Assembly (NCBI GenBank): GCA_900551055.1
Contig: URUK01000027.1
Span: 1 to 36,317, forward strand
DNA: 36,317 bases
Reading direction: 5' to 3'
Origin: an uncultured Prevotella sp.
GTDB taxonomy: Bacteria > Bacteroidota > Bacteroidia > Bacteroidales > Bacteroidaceae
Positions 16,695 to 24,508 of this stretch are shown here, piece by piece. Under the pieces are notes generated by a model. The model was not told where the DNA came from, did no database searches, and saw only the letters and a list, made by a program, of their open reading frames with translations. The position numbers were made by a program, and so were the translations under genes. The first letter of the stretch is position 1; each line of letters starts with the position of its first letter.

Positions 16695-18112
16695 ACAGGA
16701 TAATGACTGACATCACAGCACTGGCCGCAGCAGCCGTATTGGCCTGTGGCTGTGGAACATACAAGAAATACGAGCGCCCGGAGTTGCCGGAAGACATGAA
16801 TGTTGTGAGGATTGGCGTAATGGGAACCGACGGTAAAGGCGGCGGAACGGCAAGCCCCGACAGTTTAGAGGAAACGAACCTAACTGACAGCCTGCTTTCA
16901 TGGCGCGACGTTTTCACAGACCCGTTGCTACAGTCGCTGATTGAAGAGGGGCTTGCCAACAACGCCGACCTTGCCGTAGCAAGGCTAAAGACGGTAGAGG
17001 CAGCCGCCACGCTGTCGTCAGCAAAGAAGGCGTTGCTGCCCTCAATCGACCTTTCGGCAAGCGGTTCGCTCGGCAGTTACGACGGTTCGAAGGCCGACAA
17101 GACATACTGCATAGGGCCGGAGATAAGCTGGGAGATTGACATTTTCGGCAAGCTTTCGAATGAAAAGCGCATCCAGGCGGCCACGCTTGAAGAGAGCCGG
17201 GCTTACGCCCAGGCCGTACAGACGGAGCTTGTGGCTACGATAGCCAGCCAGTATTACATGCTGATGATGTATGACGAGCAGATAAATGTAACCCGGATGA
17301 CCGTCAAAAGCTGGCGTGAATACATCTCAACGCAAAAAGCCTTGATGCAGGCAGGACAGGCAAACCGCCAGGACGTGAGCCAGGCCGAAGCCAGCAGCCT
17401 GGCCGCCGAAATCACCCTCGAAAGCCTGAAACAGCAGGTATTTGAACTTGAGAACTCTCTTTCCACGCTTGTGGGACGTGCACCGGGCAGCATTGTACGC
17501 GGAAAGTTTGACGCGCAGACGATACCGGTGGCACTCACGGGCGGAGTAAGCCTTGCCTACCTTGCGCGCCGGCCGGACGTGCGCGAGGCTGAAGCGCAGC
17601 TCAAACAGGCGTTCTATTCGGTAAACAAGGCACGCGCGTCATTCTATCCTTCAGTGACGTTGAGCGGCAGCGCGGGCTGGACCAACAGCGGCGGCGCGGC
17701 CATAACAAATCCCGGAGCATGGCTGCTGCAGGCTCTCGGCTCGGTGGTGCAGCCGCTATTCAACCAAGGCAAGCTGAAAGCCGGCCTTACGATAGCCAAG
17801 GCACAGCAGGAAGAAGCTCTTGCACAGTTCCGCCAAAGCCTACTTGACGCCGCCGGGGAAGTGAACAATGCGCTGGCGGCAATACAGTCGCTGTCGGCAA
17901 AAGTAAGACTTGAGGACATGCAGGTAGCAAAGTTGCGGCAGACCGTAACCGACACTGAAGCGTCCATGTGCTATGGAGACGCCAATTACCTGCAAGTGCT
18001 CACGGCCAGGCAGAGCCTGTTCACCGCTCAGCTTGACGCCCAGTCAGACCGGTACTCGCGCCTTGAAGCCGCCATAACTCTATACAAGGCTCTTGGCGGC
18101 GGCAGCAATTAA
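16691..18112 (+). CDS. Outer-membrane efflux factor (TolC/NodT family lipoprotein)
   Basis: 473 residues. Signal peptide with lipobox at about 17-21 (AVLACGC) marks a lipid anchor, as in NodT-type channels. Two repeated OEP halves follow at about 60-260 and 280-470, with long amphipathic helices and the family block YLARRPDVREAEAQLKQA near 291-308 and ANYLQVLTARQSLFTAQL near 437. It forms the outer-membrane exit duct for the pump. Its start overlaps the permease stop by 4 bases (ATGA), so translation is coupled. It is followed by a strong terminator. Confidence 0.93.
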   Translation: MNRIMTDITALAAAAVLACGCGTYKKYERPELPEDMNVVRIGVMGTDGKGGGTASPDSLEETNLTDSLLSWRDVFTDPLLQSLIEEGLANNADLAVARLKTVEAAATLSSAKKALLPSIDLSASGSLGSYDGSKADKTYCIGPEISWEIDIFGKLSNEKRIQAATLEESRAYAQAVQTELVATIASQYYMLMMYDEQINVTRMTVKSWREYISTQKALMQAGQANRQDVSQAEASSLAAEITLESLKQQVFELENSLSTLVGRAPGSIVRGKFDAQTIPVALTGGVSLAYLARRPDVREAEAQLKQAFYSVNKARASFYPSVTLSGSAGWTNSGGAAITNPGAWLLQALGSVVQPLFNQGKLKAGLTIAKAQQEEALAQFRQSLLDAAGEVNNALAAIQSLSAKVRLEDMQVAKLRQTVTDTEASMCYGDANYLQVLTARQSLFTAQLDAQSDRYSRLEAAITLYKALGGGSN

Positions 18113-18189
18113 CCGCAGATACTTTTTGAAAGACGCCGACAGGCATGGCATTCCGTTTGATTTTTGTTTTTTTGCCATACCTATTTGTG

Positions 18190-18228
18190 CCGTCCGTTGC
18201 GATGTGAATCGCGGCGGACGGATTTTTG
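18190..18228 (+). terminator. Terminator of the RND operon
   Basis: CCGTCCG (18190-18196) pairs with CGGACGG (18215-18221), and inside it GCGAT pairs with ATCGC around GTGA; ATTTTT follows. A long, GC-rich two-part stem with a T-run. Confidence 0.8.
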
Positions 18229-18243
18229 CATTGGCAATCAGCG

Positions 18244-18290
18244 TGTTGCAAAAGGCCGTCTTTTACCTTGTATTTGACGGCCTTTTATAA
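18244..18290. repeat. Copy B of the dispersed repeat, probable bidirectional terminator
   Basis: AAAAGGCCGTC (18250-18260) and GACGGCCTTTT (18276-18286) form an 11-bp stem, with runs of T or A outside on both strands. It lies between the convergent outer-membrane-factor and DUF5686 genes, 14 bases past the DUF5686 stop, so it can end that transcript. Confidence 0.65.
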
Positions 18291-18304
18291 AAACATGGGA
18301 GTTG

Positions 18305-20866
18305 TCAGAACGTGAGCCTCATCATTATCCTCACTCCGTTTTTCTTGGCCGTGGGCAGGTTGTTGTAGTTGAGGCGGTGGACAAACTGCACGTGGAATAT
18401 CTTGAAGATGTTGTGTATGCCAGCTATAAGCTCTATGTAGGGGCGGCTGGGGTCCATGACGTACGAGCCTTCGGGGAACTGCATCAGCAGGGGGTCGCCG
18501 GCGTTGCGCGCCAGCGTGGGGTTGTTCTTGTCGGTAAGCGTGCCCCAGAGGCATTTCACTCCGAGAAACTCGCGCCACTTGAGGTGCTTCAGCAGGGGTA
18601 TGCGGTTGAAGAGCTTTCCGTTAAGGTCCCACGACACGTCGAACGAGGCGTAGCGGTCGTTGAGGAACTCCATGTTGTTTATGAGGTTGAACGTTTCGTC
18701 CTCGACGATGTACGACAGGTTGGCGGCCGGCATTATGAGCAGGGGGAAGGGCACTTTGTTCCACTGCACCCCGCCCTTCACCGACACGTCGAGCTTGCCC
18801 CAGCTGTTGAGCCAGAAGCGCTTGTAGACGCTGGCCTCGGTGAAGTTGTAGTTGTAGTCGCCGCCGAGCACGCCCTTCACGCCCACGGTATGGGAGAGGG
18901 TGAACACTGGCGGGTCGTAGTTCACCTTCAGGCGGCGCTGCTTGGTGTTGACGTATGTCTCGCCGGGGGCGTAACGTATCTCGAAGCGCGCCTCCGTAGT
19001 GCGGAACTTGCCGGGGGCGGCGACAGGGTTGTCAGGGTCGTAGAGCGACAGGGGGGTGAAGCTGAGCTTGCCGCAGGCTTCGTTCTCCTCGGTCTTGAGG
19101 CTGACCGATGTCTTCAGTCCCCAGTCCTGCTCGTACTCGAAGAGCAGCTCCTGGCGGTTGTAGAACATCATCTTGTCTACCTCGGTCCACTTCAGCGATG
19201 TGAACACGTTGTCCTTGTCGGTGGGCATGAACTTGTCAGAGGGCGAGCACACGTCATACGTGGAGGTGAAGGTAAGCGTGCGCTTGGGGTATTCCCAGGG
19301 CATGTAGTCTTTCCTGTTGAACGAGTAGACGAGCTGCCCCTTGTAGTAGTTCTTCCGGCTGCGCCAGCCCCGGGCGTAGTAGCCGGAGAGGAAGAGGTGG
19401 TGATTGAGGTTGGCTGTGGTCTGTGCGCTTAGCCTGGTGCGCGCGCCGTCGATGAAGTTTGAGCTAATCATGGTGTTGATGGGGCCTATGTCCACCTTGC
19501 TGGGGTGCTTCCGGGTGCCCGTCTCCACATAGTTCTCGATGAGGGCCTTGAGGCCGAACAGCAGGTACTTGAAGCCGCGCGTGTTGGTAAGGCTGTTGAT
19601 GAACGTGCCCATTGAGCCTTCGCTTTTTGTCAGCTCCACGGCGCGGTTCTCGTTCCAGAAGCCGTCGTCGCGCATCTTCGAGCGTGGGTCGTACTTCACC
19701 TTGGCCTTGCCTTTGAACGCCTTGTCGGGTATGGGGTCGAAGGAGTAGCCGGTCATCCTTGTCGTCCTTATGACGATGGCCTTTGTAAGGAACTTGGCCA
19801 CTGATAGCTCCACCGTCATGTCGTCGGTCGTGAGCACCCATTCGCCGCTTGGCAGCCTGGTGTACTCCTGCAGTATGTTCAGCTCGTCGGTGAAGTTCAC
19901 GTCGCTCCTCTTCGGCAGCGACAGGCGGCACTTCTTGACGTGCAGCGTGGAGTCGGCGAGTATCCATATCTCGCCGCGGAAGCCGAAGTCCTGCTGGTTG
20001 TTGGGCGTGAACTCGAGGTGGTAGCACTCGTCGCGGTCGACCGTCACCGTGTCGACTATGTAGAAGCGGTAGAAGGCTACGGCGTCCTTGCCGATGGGGC
20101 TTGTGAAGGGATACTGCAGCAGGCGTATCTGGTCGTCGTACAGGTCGACGTCGGTGAACACGTCTTTTACCACCGTGTTGAGTATGTCGCCGGTCTGTAT
20201 AAGGTCGTTCACGCCGGTTGCGTTCTGCCCGAGTATCACCGTCCGCTCCTTTTTCGGGTCTTTCCTGTAGAGGTTCTGCGTCACCGTCTCGTCGACCGAC
20301 AGCGGCAGTATGAGCTTGTTGTTGTAGGGGCACAGCTCTATCTGGTTGAGCAGCCACTGGCGGTTCTTCGTCTTTTCGTGCTCAATCTCTTCAGGGCTTA
20401 TGTCGTTGATGGCGAGCGTCAGCTTCTGGTATTTGTTGTATTGGTAGTAGTCGCGGTTGTCGAGGTCGGTGCGTTTCTTGGCCGCAATGACGCGCTTCAT
20501 CAGCTCCACGGCCGGGTTGTTCTTCCTGCTGTACTTGCCGCGCCGGGCGTTTACGGTGACGCCTTTCAGCCGCCTGGTGTCCGGCTTGAGCGTTATGCGC
20601 ATCTCGCCGGGGGTGTTCGCCCCTATGAGTATGCGCAGGGTCTTGTAGCCCACGGCGCTGACGGTAAGGTATTCGTCGTTGAGCCGCGGTATGGTGAAGC
20701 GGCCGGCGGCATCGCCGGCTACGGCTTTCCGCTCGCCGCTGTACTGCAACGCCGGATGAGGTATGGTGTCGCCGCTCTCGCCGTCAACCACCACCCCGGT
20801 TATCATCTGCGCGCAAACAGCCTGCGCCAGCAATGAAAAGAGAAATATAAGCAGCTTTCTCATCAT
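18305..20866 (-). CDS. DUF5686 family outer-membrane protein with carboxypeptidase-regulatory-like domain
   Basis: 853 residues. Signal peptide at about 1-19 (LLIFLFSLLAQAVCAQ). Residues about 21-105 form a CarboxypepD_reg-like beta sandwich (MITGVVVDGESGDTIPHP, VSAVGYKTLRI). The remainder is rich in aromatic-polar alternation and ends in LNYNNLPTAKKNGVRIMMRLTF with a terminal Phe, as outer-membrane beta barrels do. It matches DUF5686, present in Bacteroidetes, often compared with TonB-dependent receptors but lacking a plug. Role unknown. It lies 27 bases after the HAD gene, so may be read from the head-group operon. Long open frames opposite it (18302-19432 plus, and others) are shadows of its codon bias. 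Confidence 0.85.
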   Translation of the reverse strand: MMRKLLIFLFSLLAQAVCAQMITGVVVDGESGDTIPHPALQYSGERKAVAGDAAGRFTIPRLNDEYLTVSAVGYKTLRILIGANTPGEMRITLKPDTRRLKGVTVNARRGKYSRKNNPAVELMKRVIAAKKRTDLDNRDYYQYNKYQKLTLAINDISPEEIEHEKTKNRQWLLNQIELCPYNNKLILPLSVDETVTQNLYRKDPKKERTVILGQNATGVNDLIQTGDILNTVVKDVFTDVDLYDDQIRLLQYPFTSPIGKDAVAFYRFYIVDTVTVDRDECYHLEFTPNNQQDFGFRGEIWILADSTLHVKKCRLSLPKRSDVNFTDELNILQEYTRLPSGEWVLTTDDMTVELSVAKFLTKAIVIRTTRMTGYSFDPIPDKAFKGKAKVKYDPRSKMRDDGFWNENRAVELTKSEGSMGTFINSLTNTRGFKYLLFGLKALIENYVETGTRKHPSKVDIGPINTMISSNFIDGARTRLSAQTTANLNHHLFLSGYYARGWRSRKNYYKGQLVYSFNRKDYMPWEYPKRTLTFTSTYDVCSPSDKFMPTDKDNVFTSLKWTEVDKMMFYNRQELLFEYEQDWGLKTSVSLKTEENEACGKLSFTPLSLYDPDNPVAAPGKFRTTEARFEIRYAPGETYVNTKQRRLKVNYDPPVFTLSHTVGVKGVLGGDYNYNFTEASVYKRFWLNSWGKLDVSVKGGVQWNKVPFPLLIMPAANLSYIVEDETFNLINNMEFLNDRYASFDVSWDLNGKLFNRIPLLKHLKWREFLGVKCLWGTLTDKNNPTLARNAGDPLLMQFPEGSYVMDPSRPYIELIAGIHNIFKIFHVQFVHRLNYNNLPTAKKNGVRIMMRLTF

Positions 20867-20893
20867 CGTGCAAGTTGTATATCATTTAGACCG

Positions 20894-21637
20894 TTACAGC
20901 CATCCAACGTTTAATACCTGGCCGAGTTCCGTTATCACGGCATCGGGCAGGCTCTCGTCGTATTGCCGTTCGTCCCACCCCTCGCCTTTCAGCCACACGG
21001 CGCAGCAGCCTGCCTGACAGGCCGGGACAATGTCCTTGTCGTAGCTGTCGCCGACAACTACCGTCTCTTCAGGGAGCAATCCCAACGCCTCCACGCCGAG
21101 GCGGAATATTGCAGGGTCGGGCTTCCTCACGCCGACGGCGGCCGACTCTATCACGCTGTCAAACAAACCGTCAAGCCCGAACTCGCCGAGCACCGTGCCG
21201 ATGTTGCCGTAAAAGTTGCTCACAAGCACCATAGGGCAACGCGCCTTGACGGCCTCCAGCACCTTGCGGCTCTCGGCCGTAGTCTGCCTTACGCCCACGT
21301 ATATGTCGTCAAGAATGTCCTTGCGGAACTTGGCGGCGTCTTTCTCCGAAATATACGCACGCTCTCCCGACGAGAGAAATCCAAGCTCCAAGGCCAGCTT
21401 CTTGTCAAGCGTAGTGCGGAACGTGTCGCCCGGACGTATAATGGGGCACGAACCGAGCTTGCGTTCGGCAAAGACGTAGGCGTCACGGAAGGCCGCTTCG
21501 TCCACCGGAACGCCGTGGCGCACATAGCCGTTCCACAGCACCTTGCCCCAATGGCGGCCTGCCGTGTCGAGCGTTCCGCCATAGTCGAATATGTAGCCTC
21601 TTATCAATACCTTATCTTTTTTATCATGTCCAAGCAC
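20894..21637 (-). CDS. HAD superfamily hydrolase
   Basis: Up to 247 residues. HAD motif I reads IFDYGGTLD at about 16-24: the nucleophile Asp18 is present, but the second Asp of DxD is Gly20. Later motifs are VLVSNFYGN (motif II Ser), the Lys in GVRKPDPAIF (III) and VVGDSYDKDI (IV), with a helical cap between. No ATG is available near the start: the frame opens at GTG (21637), inside the previous gene, or at TTG (21607) which overlaps the previous stop codon and has AAGG close upstream; the latter is the more likely start. Loss of the general acid suggests altered chemistry or a slow phosphatase. By context it could dephosphorylate a lipid head-group intermediate. Confidence 0.83.
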   Translation of the reverse strand: MLGHDKKDKVLIRGYIFDYGGTLDTAGRHWGKVLWNGYVRHGVPVDEAAFRDAYVFAERKLGSCPIIRPGDTFRTTLDKKLALELGFLSSGERAYISEKDAAKFRKDILDDIYVGVRQTTAESRKVLEAVKARCPMVLVSNFYGNIGTVLGEFGLDGLFDSVIESAAVGVRKPDPAIFRLGVEALGLLPEETVVVGDSYDKDIVPACQAGCCAVWLKGEGWDERQYDESLPDAVITELGQVLNVGWL

Positions 21638-22542
21638 AAGGCTTCGTGCCGCTTGTGCATGTATACATATATTAATGTGAATACGGTAACCTCAAGCAGC
21701 ATGTACACCCACGGACACCCGGCAAGGCATGTGGCGTAAATGCAGATGGCGCGGGCGTTGAACGTGAGGATGTTGGTATATTTCATCAGCGGCCTGCTGC
21801 CGTCAAGGAACTCGTTGCGGAGCGCCTGCGGCATGCCCGACACGCCGCCGTACGCCTCACCGACTGCCGCCGACAGCTGTTGGAAGGCCGGCGTGCGCCG
21901 CTCCTGGCTGCGGCAATAGTTGGCGTAATTGAAGTAGAACATCCGGGCGATGAGCGGACTGCCCTTTGGCAGGCTGTCGAAAATTGCACGCTGGTTGGCG
22001 TAAGTGTCAAGCTCGCTCCCGGCCTTGCCGTTGAGGAACAGCAGGTGTATCTGCCTGTAATAGTCGGCCAGGGAGCTTTGCGGAGAGTGGCACAGCACGC
22101 CGGCGATGAACGCCAGCACCCATATCCACGGCCCCCACACGGTGTCGGTGCCAGGCATCGGCTGCCACGTCATGCGGCAGCACAGGGCGAAATATATGCT
22201 GAAAAACCAAATGTCGCCTGCAAAACCATCGATGACACGCCCCACAAGGGTCTTCTTTCCCGTCAACCGGGCAAGCTGGCCGTCGGCGGAGTCGCAGAAG
22301 TTTGCCAGCATCAGCAGCAGCACGCCCAGCAGGTTGTGACGAAAGTCGGTGTATGAGAACATCCACGCGGCCCACACTCCCAGCACCACCGACACAGCGG
22401 TGATGGCGTTGGGATGCACGCCGAGCTTCTTCCCGGCCAATGCTATCACCAGCCCCACAGGCCGGTTGAACCACATGTCGAGCCGTTCTTCAGTGTCCTT
22501 CGACTTTATTGATGCAGCCAATAAATCCTTAAAAGTTGGCAT
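21604..22542 (-). CDS. CDP-alcohol phosphatidyltransferase family membrane enzyme
   Basis: 312 residues with about six membrane segments. The family motif lies at about 84-110: DSADGQLAR, eight residues, G101, then D105 and D110. The last Asp sits one place later than in the textbook D-x2-D-G-x2-A-R-x8-G-x3-D-x3-D form (position 109 is Gly). These Asp bind two metal ions for transfer of a phospho-alcohol from or to a CDP carrier. A soluble insert of about 70 residues (near 180-250, SPLIARMFYFNYANYC) is unusual for short members such as PgsA. It is 25 bases from the ATP-grasp gene and overlaps the HAD gene, so all four seem co-expressed. Substrates unknown; inositol- or ethanolamine-type head groups are possible. 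Confidence 0.85.
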   Translation of the reverse strand: MPTFKDLLAASIKSKDTEERLDMWFNRPVGLVIALAGKKLGVHPNAITAVSVVLGVWAAWMFSYTDFRHNLLGVLLLMLANFCDSADGQLARLTGKKTLVGRVIDGFAGDIWFFSIYFALCCRMTWQPMPGTDTVWGPWIWVLAFIAGVLCHSPQSSLADYYRQIHLLFLNGKAGSELDTYANQRAIFDSLPKGSPLIARMFYFNYANYCRSQERRTPAFQQLSAAVGEAYGGVSGMPQALRNEFLDGSRPLMKYTNILTFNARAICIYATCLAGCPWVYMLLEVTVFTLIYVYMHKRHEALCLDMIKKIRY

Positions 22543-22553
22543 TTGCTATCTTC

Positions 22554-22593
22554 ACCTTTTTACCGTTTTACCTTTTCACTTTTTTACCTTTAA
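22554..22593. repeat. Short 8-base tandem tract at the 3' end of the ATP-grasp gene
   Basis: Five 8-base units: ACCTTTTT, ACCGTTTT, ACCTTTTC, ACTTTTTT, ACCTTTAA. They encode the terminal residues (GKKVKR) of the ATP-grasp protein and its stop, and supply AAGGTGA upstream of the CDP-alcohol gene. The make-up is like the 11101-11196 tract. Confidence 0.6.
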
Positions 22594-23383
22594 AAATCTC
22601 TTCCGCTTTCGAGGCTATCGCCGCCGCGGCTTCATCCCTGCAACGGGCAAAGCTGGGCCAGTCGTTGAAGTCGATTATGGCATACGAGCCGTTTTCATGC
22701 ACTATGCAGTCGCCCCCGTAAACGTCGACACCGGCCAAGCAGGCCAGCCTTTCGGCATCCGCTTTCAGACTGCCGGCGGAGAACCTGTAACGCTTCGGCA
22801 CGCCGTTAAGCAGTTCGTCGCCGAACTTCGAGTAGTCCGCATCTGTGTGGAACGTCCTGAAAAAGCCTGTGCCTGCAACGCCATAGAACTTCACTACGTC
22901 ACCCGGCACATGGGCTGTGACAACCACATCGCCAACCCCACGGGCATGGAAGCCGCGCAAAGCCTCGTCACGCTCCGCCCCGTCACGCGCAAAAACCACG
23001 TCGCCACGGCACTGGGCGGACTCGTCGCCGCGCTTCAGCCAATATCCGTCCACACCCTCTTTAGGGGCGGCAGGCAGGCCGTTGTCCCTCATCAGGCGGT
23101 CGATGTTGCTCCTGCCGCATGCCGCAACGCCGTCAGGACGGTTCACCACGGTACAGCCCTCGGCCTCCTTCAGCCTCAATACGTCCAGGGCTTGCGGCGT
23201 GCGCGCCATCGTCAGTATGACGTCCGCCGTACATCCGGCAGTAAGTTGCTCCTCGTTTATGCCGTCAACGGCGCATCCCTGTACGGCCAGCAGACCGCCT
23301 ACGGCATCGATTATGGCGCGGTCGCGGTCAACTGAATTAGGCGAAAACCGCTCCGCCCTGTACACTTTCAGCACCCGTGTCAT
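22568..23383 (-). CDS. ATP-grasp family ligase-like protein
   Basis: 271 residues. The order fits a compact ATP-grasp enzyme: an N-terminal Rossmann-like part (about 1-85), RSNIDRLMRDNGLP near 92-105 at the domain border, GYWLKRGD with the ATP-binding Lys near 118, a central domain with VPGDVVKFYGV near 164, and the metal-binding YAIIDFNDWPSF near 242-253 (Asp and Asn). Such enzymes join an acid to an amine or thiol through an acyl phosphate. It resembles RimK/D-Ala ligase-type members; the substrate is not evident. It overlaps the nucleotidyltransferase by 4 bases (ATGA), linking it firmly to the head-group operon. The C-terminal tail is encoded by a repeat tract. Confidence 0.75.
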   Translation of the reverse strand: MTRVLKVYRAERFSPNSVDRDRAIIDAVGGLLAVQGCAVDGINEEQLTAGCTADVILTMARTPQALDVLRLKEAEGCTVVNRPDGVAACGRSNIDRLMRDNGLPAAPKEGVDGYWLKRGDESAQCRGDVVFARDGAERDEALRGFHARGVGDVVVTAHVPGDVVKFYGVAGTGFFRTFHTDADYSKFGDELLNGVPKRYRFSAGSLKADAERLACLAGVDVYGGDCIVHENGSYAIIDFNDWPSFARCRDEAAAAIASKAEEIFKGKKVKR

Positions 23384-24108
23384 AGGCTGTCACGTAAAAA
23401 CAGTTCGGCCTTGGCAATGTCGGCGGCATGGTCTATGTCGAACGCCCGGCCTATGTCGAACGCCTTTAGGCGCATACCCTCGGCGAGAAGCGCACGCTGG
23501 AAGTTGCGCATACGGCTCTCACCGCGCCCGATGCAGCGGCGCAACACGTCGGCACAGCGCGGCGTAAGTCCGTAAATTCCGGCCGAAACATACCGGCAGC
23601 CTTTGTCTTCGTCAAGGAACGCGGTGATGTTCATCCCCCCGTCAACTGCCACATAAAGCGGCTTCTCGTCGTCAATGTATGATGTGACGGCCATCATCCC
23701 GTCAGCCTCGCCGCCGTCAAGGCAGGCCGTGAATGCCGCTATGTAACGCTTGAAGGCATCCTCACCGAACACTGTGTCAACCGTTGTAAGGCAGAACGGC
23801 CCAGCGTCGAGCCTGCCTATTATGCAGTTAAGGCTGTGCATGGAACTTGGAGTCTCAACGCCGATGGCCAGAACAGGCGCTCCGTTGTTGCCGTCGGCGC
23901 GGCCCTGCAAGTAACTCAGATGCTCGGCCACGCTGAACATACTGTCACGGTAGGCCACCACAATGGCCTCGGCACCGTTGTCCTCAAACACGCGGACAAG
24001 CCTGTCGATAAGCCTTTCGCCGCCTATCCGCACCAATGGCTTGGGGACATTCACGCCTTCTTTCAGCAGCCGTGAGCCTTCTCCGCCTGCAATTATCGCA
24101 TATCTCAT
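23380..24108 (-). CDS. Nucleotidyltransferase (sugar- or alcohol-phosphate NTP transferase)
   Basis: 242 residues. N-terminal signature IIAGGEGSRLLKEGVNVPKP at about 5-24, the nucleotide-binding loop with the catalytic Lys of PKP, then LVRIGGERLIDRLV. TTVDTVFGE near 115-123 fits the metal-binding region and YVSAGIYGL near 179 the product-binding strand. Single-domain length. These enzymes make NDP-sugars or CDP-alcohols; with a CDP-alcohol transferase two genes down, a CDP-linked head-group donor is the natural guess, like inositol-phosphate cytidylyltransferases. First gene of the minus-strand chain, 28 bases behind a good -7 box. Confidence 0.82.
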   Translation of the reverse strand: MRYAIIAGGEGSRLLKEGVNVPKPLVRIGGERLIDRLVRVFEDNGAEAIVVAYRDSMFSVAEHLSYLQGRADGNNGAPVLAIGVETPSSMHSLNCIIGRLDAGPFCLTTVDTVFGEDAFKRYIAAFTACLDGGEADGMMAVTSYIDDEKPLYVAVDGGMNITAFLDEDKGCRYVSAGIYGLTPRCADVLRRCIGRGESRMRNFQRALLAEGMRLKAFDIGRAFDIDHAADIAKAELFLRDSL

Positions 24109-24136
24109 GTGCCTTCAAGTCTCGTTTTATATCCGG

Positions 24137-24144
24137 CAAAATTA
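24137..24144 (-). promoter_or_regulatory. -7 box of the head-group operon
   Basis: TAATTTTG on the minus strand, with TTTT about 20 bases upstream; transcription would begin near 24130, about 22 bases before the nucleotidyltransferase ATG. Confidence 0.5.
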
Positions 24145-24277
24145 GGCATTATCACCGACAAAGGAAAACTTTTTATGGTATTTTTAGTTTTTTACCGGTC
24201 TTTAATGACAAAGCGGACATTATTATGGAAATAGCGGAGAAGCTTGCCGCATTCCAACATGCGGCTTTTCACGTTCC

Positions 24278-24337
24278 GTTTTGCCGTCTTTTGCAATGCA
24301 AAAGGCGGTCTTTTACACGCTGAAAGACCGTCTTTTG
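24278..24337. repeat. Copy C of the dispersed repeat
   Basis: Reads TTTTGCCGTCTTTTGCAATG, then CAAAAGGCGGTCTTTTA, then GAAAGACCGTCTTTTGG. TTTTGCAATGCAAAA is a near-perfect palindrome and AAAGGCGGTCTTT faces AAAGACCGTCTTT with one mismatch. It lies in the 400-base gap 24109-24508, which has no gene but also holds the operon promoter, a terminator and an 18-base repeat. Confidence 0.6.
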
Positions 24338-24411
24338 GTTCGTAAGCAAAACCCCGCCACAAGTTAACAAAACGCCAGCTGCGCATCCACAAGGTTACCG
24401 ATTAAAACAAA

Positions 24412-24445
24412 ACATCCGCGAAAAGCTTTCACTTTTCGCGGATGT
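24412..24445 (-). terminator. Terminator of the phosphate transporter gene
   Basis: Perfect 14-bp stem: ACATCCGCGAAAAG (24412-24425) and CTTTTCGCGGATGT (24432-24445), six-base loop. On the minus strand it is followed by TTTTGTTTT, so it ends the transcript of the gene at 24509-26758. Confidence 0.8.
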
Positions 24446-24464
24446 CAATACCCGTCAATTCGTA

Positions 24465-24504
24465 TCTCGTCACTCGTCGACTTGTCTCTCGTCGCTCGTC
24501 GACT
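24465..24504. repeat. Two 18-base direct repeats after the transporter stop
   Basis: TCTCGTCACTCGTCGACT (24465-24482) and TCTCGTCGCTCGTCGACT (24487-24504) differ at one base and are 4 bases apart, just after the TAG stop. Confidence 0.7.
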
Positions 24505-24508
24505 ACCC

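Noticed and set aside
18302..20836. Long open frames opposite or shifted within the DUF5686 gene (up to 376 codons on the plus strand)
   Set aside because: They have biased, low-complexity translations (strings of V, E, H, R), no signal peptide or family motif and no promoter. They arise from the codon bias of the gene on the other strand.
24260..24340. CRISPR array
   Set aside because: The repeats here are palindromic and adjacent, not regularly spaced with unique spacers; no cas genes are present.
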